Program-made: the position numbers and the translations under genes
In this document: positions 61,601 to 64,000 of the stretch, in pieces
Layout of the letters: each line of letters begins with the position of its first letter
Numbering within the stretch: the first letter of the stretch is position 1
Source of the DNA: Thalassorhabdomicrobium marinisediminis
GTDB lineage: Bacteria > Pseudomonadota > Alphaproteobacteria > Rhodobacterales > Rhodobacteraceae
Direction of reading: 5' to 3'
Assembly: GCF_003072065.1 (NCBI RefSeq)
Contig: NZ_QCYG01000001.1
Location: 372,001 to 436,000, forward strand
DNA: 64,000 nt
Notes under the pieces: generated by a model
Databases searched by the model: none
What the model was told of the DNA's origin: nothing
What the model saw: only the letters and a program-made list of their open reading frames with translations

Positions 61601-62050
61601 GCGAGGCTGCTGGTCGACACCCGCAAACAGGCGCAGGCCGAGTTTGACGGGGATCTGAAACTGACCCACCACCTCGCCCCGCCGCTTTTGGCACGCAAGG
61701 GTCCACGCGGGCGTCCGGCGAAGATCGCCATGCCGCAGATCACCGCAAAGCTCTTCCCGCTTCTGGCGCGGCTCAAGGGGTTGCGCGGCACCGCTTTTGA
61801 CCCGTTCGGGCGCACTGAAGAACGGCGCATGGAACGCGGGCTGATCACAGAATATGAAGGCGACATGGCCTTCGTGCGCGACGCTGTGCGCTCCGACACC
61901 CATGAGGCGGCGCTGGCGCTTGCGAAACTCCCGCTCGAGATTCGCGGCTTCGGTCCGGTGAAACAGGCCAACGCAGCGAAGGCTGCGAAACGGCGCGAGG
62001 AATTGCTCGCCACCTTGCGCGCCCCCCAAGGGCGGGCCGCCGCCGAATAG
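58637..62050 (+). CDS. Indolepyruvate ferredoxin oxidoreductase, fused alpha-beta protein
   Basis: 1137 residues. This thiamine-diphosphate and Fe-S enzyme oxidatively decarboxylates aromatic 2-oxoacids to acyl-CoA. The N-terminal half holds pyrimidine-binding and transketolase-C-like domains (GLNTAGYVTGYRGSPLG); the TPP domain includes YFCSGCPHNTST, GIGCHYMVQ and GDGTYNHSG. An Fe-S cluster site CEGCGDCGVQSNC is at ~636-648 with CNKDYSCVDGFC following. The beta part starts NVVITGVGGTGVVTIGAVLAMAA (~720) and carries MAGLAQKGGAVHIH. Fusion of IorA and IorB is usual in proteobacteria. Confidence 0.93.
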   Translation: MTYHNISLSDRFDLGKSQVLLNGTQALVRLMLMQKARDTARGLNTAGYVTGYRGSPLGAVDLTMEQAEKILTEAKVTFQRGLNEDLAATALWGSQQAELRGEGTHDGVFGLWYGKGPGVDRSGDVMRHANMAGASKHGGVVMAMGDDHTGESSTTLHQSDWAMVDAYMPIVSPAGVQEILDLGVYAYEMSRFAGVWVGLKTMKDTIEVTSVVDGDPHRMQFVAPEFEMPEGGLNIRLVDTPVAQEARMIDYKRFAAEAFARANRIDKAVWPREGAKIGIVAAGKNWLDVVHAMSLLGIDKDEGRRLGISLYKVAQVWPLDAESFHEWAVDLDLIIVVEEKRKLLEVQIKEAIFDDRNGRRVYGWHKGDTWEHGRQVELFPTRHALDPVWIAEKLGMIFKEEGCGTDGIDAGLARLDAAKRADNAEEIAARLPYFCSGCPHNTSTRVPEGDRAYAGIGCHYMVQWMERDTVGFTQMGGEGANWVGEAPFSTREHVFQNLGDGTYNHSGVQAIRFALMAGTNITYKILYNDAVAMTGGQHNDGDLNADQICRELLAMGVKTVHLVHDPKEGLDLSTIPAGVAVSTREHLDEVQEKLSKVKGVSALVYVQTCAAEKRRRRKRGQFPDPDKRVFINTDVCEGCGDCGVQSNCVSIVPVETELGRKRAIDQSSCNKDYSCVDGFCPSFVTVEGAQLKKAATAEIDLPHLPEPKLPAINGTHNVVITGVGGTGVVTIGAVLAMAAHVDGKAAGMMEMAGLAQKGGAVHIHCRIAEHPDDIAAIRVATGECDALIGGDLVVSAGAKTLGLMSTGRTRGVVNSHEIITGDFTRNTHFQLPTDQLEVALQARLQDNLALFDASDLARALMGDAIFSNMMVFGAVWQMGALPVSLGAIHAALELNGTAVARNKQAFDYGRWAVLHPEDAARVIRPDEIAMPKTVDEKIAFRADHLTRYQNAAYAKRYTDFVDTFDGDLREAVALGYHKLLSYKDEYEVARLLVDTRKQAQAEFDGDLKLTHHLAPPLLARKGPRGRPAKIAMPQITAKLFPLLARLKGLRGTAFDPFGRTEERRMERGLITEYEGDMAFVRDAVRSDTHEAALALAKLPLEIRGFGPVKQANAAKAAKRREELLATLRAPQGRAAAE

Positions 62051-62145
62051 CCCCGAGATAGCGCCAGAGATCGGCACGGTCGCGTATGGATTTCCCGCGC
62101 AAAGCGCCCTATGCCTGTGCCGAACAGCAAGCAGAAAGGCATGTG

Positions 62146-62955
62146 ATGGCAGTAGGGATTTTCGACAGCGGTCTGGGGGGATTGACGGTGCTGGACGCGG
62201 TGCAAAAGCGCCTGCCGGACGTGCCCTTCATCTATTACGCAGACAGCGCCCACGCGCCATACGGGGTGCGCACGGCCGATGACATCTATGAGCTGACGAC
62301 AGCCGCCACCCAGAAGCTGTTCGACGCGGGCTGCGATCTGGTGATCCTCGCCTGCAACACGGCCTCGGCGGCCGCCCTGCGCCGGATGCAGGAAGGTTGG
62401 GTCCCCGAGGGCAAGCGCGTTCTGGGCGTTTTCGTGCCGTTGATCGAGGCGCTGACCGAGCGGGACTGGGGCGACAATTCCCCCCCACGCGAGGTGGGCA
62501 CCAAACACGTGGCGCTTTTCGCCACGCCCGCCACGGTCTCGAGCCGCGCCTTCCAGCGGGAACTGGCGTTCCGTGCGGTGGGCGTTGACGTGGAAGCGCA
62601 GGCCTGCGGCGGCGTGGTCGATGCCATCGAAGAGGGGGACATGATCCTGGCCGAAGCGCTGGTGAACTCCCATGTCGAGGCGCTCAAGCGCAAGATGCCG
62701 AACCCCGATGCCGCCGTGCTGGGCTGCACCCATTACCCATTGCTTGAAAACGAATTCCAGACGGCTTTGGGGCCAGATGTAAAGGTGTTCAGCCAAGCCG
62801 ATCTGGTGGCCGAGAGCCTCGCGCATTACCTCGACCGGCGCCCCGAGATGGTCGGCGGAGGAGAGGCTGCGTTCCTGACCTCGGGCGACCCGAAAAAGGT
62901 CAGTGACCGGGCGACCCAGTTCCTGCGACGACAGATCACATTCCAGGCCGACTGA
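62146..62955 (+). CDS. murI: Glutamate racemase
   Basis: 269 residues; makes D-glutamate for peptidoglycan. The two catalytic cysteines are Cys70 (LACNTASA) and Cys194 (LGCTHYPLL); N-terminal [13 protein letters not shown] and [11 protein letters not shown] are conserved. ATG 62146 has AAAGG upstream and gives the family start; the TTG/ATG further up only extends with non-family residues. Confidence 0.95.
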   Translation: MAVGIFDSGLGGLTVLDAVQKRLPDVPFIYYADSAHAPYGVRTADDIYELTTAATQKLFDAGCDLVILACNTASAAALRRMQEGWVPEGKRVLGVFVPLIEALTERDWGDNSPPREVGTKHVALFATPATVSSRAFQRELAFRAVGVDVEAQACGGVVDAIEEGDMILAEALVNSHVEALKRKMPNPDAAVLGCTHYPLLENEFQTALGPDVKVFSQADLVAESLAHYLDRRPEMVGGGEAAFLTSGDPKKVSDRATQFLRRQITFQAD

Positions 62956-63008
62956 AGACCCGCTAAGACATAACATGGAGCGCGACATTTGCGCGCGAAG
63001 GATTTGAT

Positions 63009-64000
63009 ATGACGTATAAAATCGCCATTCTGGGGGCGTCGGGCTATACCGGGGCCGAGCTTGTGCGGCTGATCGCGTCGCACCCGTCGATCGAGATTGC
63101 GGCGCTGTCGGGGAACTCTAAGGCGGGCCAGAGCATGGCGCAGGTCTTTCCGCATCTGCGCCACCTTGATCTGCCGACCCTCACCACCATCGAGGATGTG
63201 GATTTCGCCGGCATCGATTTGGCTTTCTGCGCGCTGCCACACAAGACCAGCCAAGAGGTGATCGCCAAACTGCCGCGGGACCTCAAGATCGTCGATCTGA
63301 GTGCCGATTTCCGGCTACGCGATCCGCAGGCCTACAAGACGTGGTACGGCAACGATCACGCCGCCCCGGAGCTGCAGGAAGAGGCGGTCTACGGCCTCAC
63401 CGAGTTCTACCGCGACGAAATTGCCAAGGCGCGACTGGTGGCAGGCACCGGTTGCAACGCGGCCACCGGGCAATTCGCCCTGCGGCCGTTGATTTCGGCC
63501 GGGGTGATTAATCTGGACGAGATCATCATGGACCTCAAATGCGCGGTTTCTGGGGCCGGCCGGTCGCTGAAGGAAAACCTGCTGCACGCGGAATTGTCCG
63601 AAGGGGCCCACGCCTATGCGGTCGGTGGCACCCACCGGCATCTGGGCGAGTTCGATCAGGAGTTCTCCGCTTTGGCCGGACGGCCCGTGCAGGTCCAGTT
63701 CACGCCACATCTGATCCCTGCGAACCGCGGTATTCTGGCGACCACTTACGTGAAGGGCGACCCAAAAGCCATTCATAAGGCTCTGGAAATCCGCTATGTG
63801 AATGAGACGTTCATCGAAGTGCTTCCCATGAACGAGCACCCGTCGATCCGCCATGTGCGCGGCTCGAATTTCTGTCATATCGGCGTTGTCGCGGACCGGC
63901 GCGACGGGCACGCCATCGTGATTGCGGCGCTCGACAATCTGACCAAGGGCTCCAGCGGGCAGGCCTTGCAGAACGCCAACCTGATGTTGGGACTGCCGGA
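63009..64000 (+). CDS. argC: N-acetyl-gamma-glutamyl-phosphate reductase (3' end outside window)
   Basis: 330 codons are visible and the frame is open at the window edge, so only the last few residues are missing. NADPH-dependent third step of arginine synthesis. NADP site [19 protein letters not shown]; catalytic Cys149 in [12 protein letters not shown], where most relatives have [25 protein letters not shown] contains the conserved His. AAGGA is 7 bases before ATG 63009. Follows murI by 53 bases. Confidence 0.93.
   Translation, partial: MTYKIAILGASGYTGAELVRLIASHPSIEIAALSGNSKAGQSMAQVFPHLRHLDLPTLTTIEDVDFAGIDLAFCALPHKTSQEVIAKLPRDLKIVDLSADFRLRDPQAYKTWYGNDHAAPELQEEAVYGLTEFYRDEIAKARLVAGTGCNAATGQFALRPLISAGVINLDEIIMDLKCAVSGAGRSLKENLLHAELSEGAHAYAVGGTHRHLGEFDQEFSALAGRPVQVQFTPHLIPANRGILATTYVKGDPKAIHKALEIRYVNETFIEVLPMNEHPSIRHVRGSNFCHIGVVADRRDGHAIVIAALDNLTKGSSGQALQNANLMLGLP

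Noticed and set aside
58562-62077. Long open frame of 1171 codons on the minus strand
   Set aside because: It is antisense to the indolepyruvate oxidoreductase gene, has a low-quality His/Gly/Arg-rich composition and no family motif; typical GC-rich shadow frame.

Overview
The window looks like ordinary core chromosome of a high-GC alphaproteobacterium of the Rhodobacterales, most likely the Roseobacter group. Support comes from the SUF cluster layout, an alphaproteobacterial LexA box (GTTC-N7-GTTC) in front of uvrA, a fused indolepyruvate ferredoxin oxidoreductase next to a LysR gene, a tkt/gap/gap neighbourhood beside zapA, and a CGFS glutaredoxin/BolA pair. I see no insertion sequence, phage, integron or CRISPR array, and no gene-free stretch longer than 300 bases.

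Layout: 1-7774 is a SUF Fe-S assembly operon (cysteine desulfurase end, sufB, a pyruvyltransferase-like gene, an unknown membrane protein, sufC, sufD, two YIP1-like membrane proteins, sufS), tightly coupled by 1-4 base stop/start overlaps. It is followed by tRNA-Arg(CCG) and a CHASE/PAS histidine kinase. 10.4-18.2 kb holds envelope genes: a DsbA-like protein, an M48 protease with TPRs, an aminotransferase, an amidase, a methyltransferase and PBP1A. 18.3-28.2 kb holds prfB, a DUF2189 protein, a bactofilin/M23 peptidase pair, a DUF455 protein, a peroxiredoxin, a large AsmA-like protein and queA. 28.3-36.0 kb holds two MFS carriers, a DUF924 protein, lpdA behind a perfect palindrome, and uvrA with its SOS box. 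36.1-42.7 kb is a minus-strand block in which valine-degradation genes (mmsA, 3-hydroxyisobutyryl-CoA hydrolase, mmsB) flank unrelated genes (YbdK-type ligase, L,D-transpeptidase, cupredoxin, STAS-like protein). 42.8-51.7 kb holds a LysR regulator, a CBS protein, coaD, two different gap genes with LacI-type operators, a 47-residue membrane protein, DoxX, DUF808, a DUF4329 lipoprotein and transketolase. 51.9-56.5 kb holds a coiled-coil protein, zapA, grxD, bolA, purL and a PRC-barrel-like protein. 56.7-64 kb holds a YdeI-like protein, a candidate small RNA, LysR plus fused indolepyruvate oxidoreductase, murI and the start of argC.

Genes that work together: SufBCD with SufS build Fe-S clusters, and GrxD/BolA probably traffic or sense them. 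Both gap genes and tkt form a central-carbon block likely under one LacI-type regulator. HIBCH, MmsB and MmsA are consecutive steps of valine breakdown. The M23 peptidase and bactofilin, PBP1A, amidase, L,D-transpeptidase and MurI serve the cell wall.

No obvious new multi-gene system is present. The less-described items are intergenic: a candidate ~70-nt small RNA with an anti-Shine-Dalgarno motif (57329-57398, minus), a cluster of LacI-type operators around two gap paralogues, an 11-bp perfect palindrome before lpdA, hairpins whose 3' arm doubles as a ribosome-binding site, a three-copy dispersed repeat, and a 47-codon membrane-protein gene.
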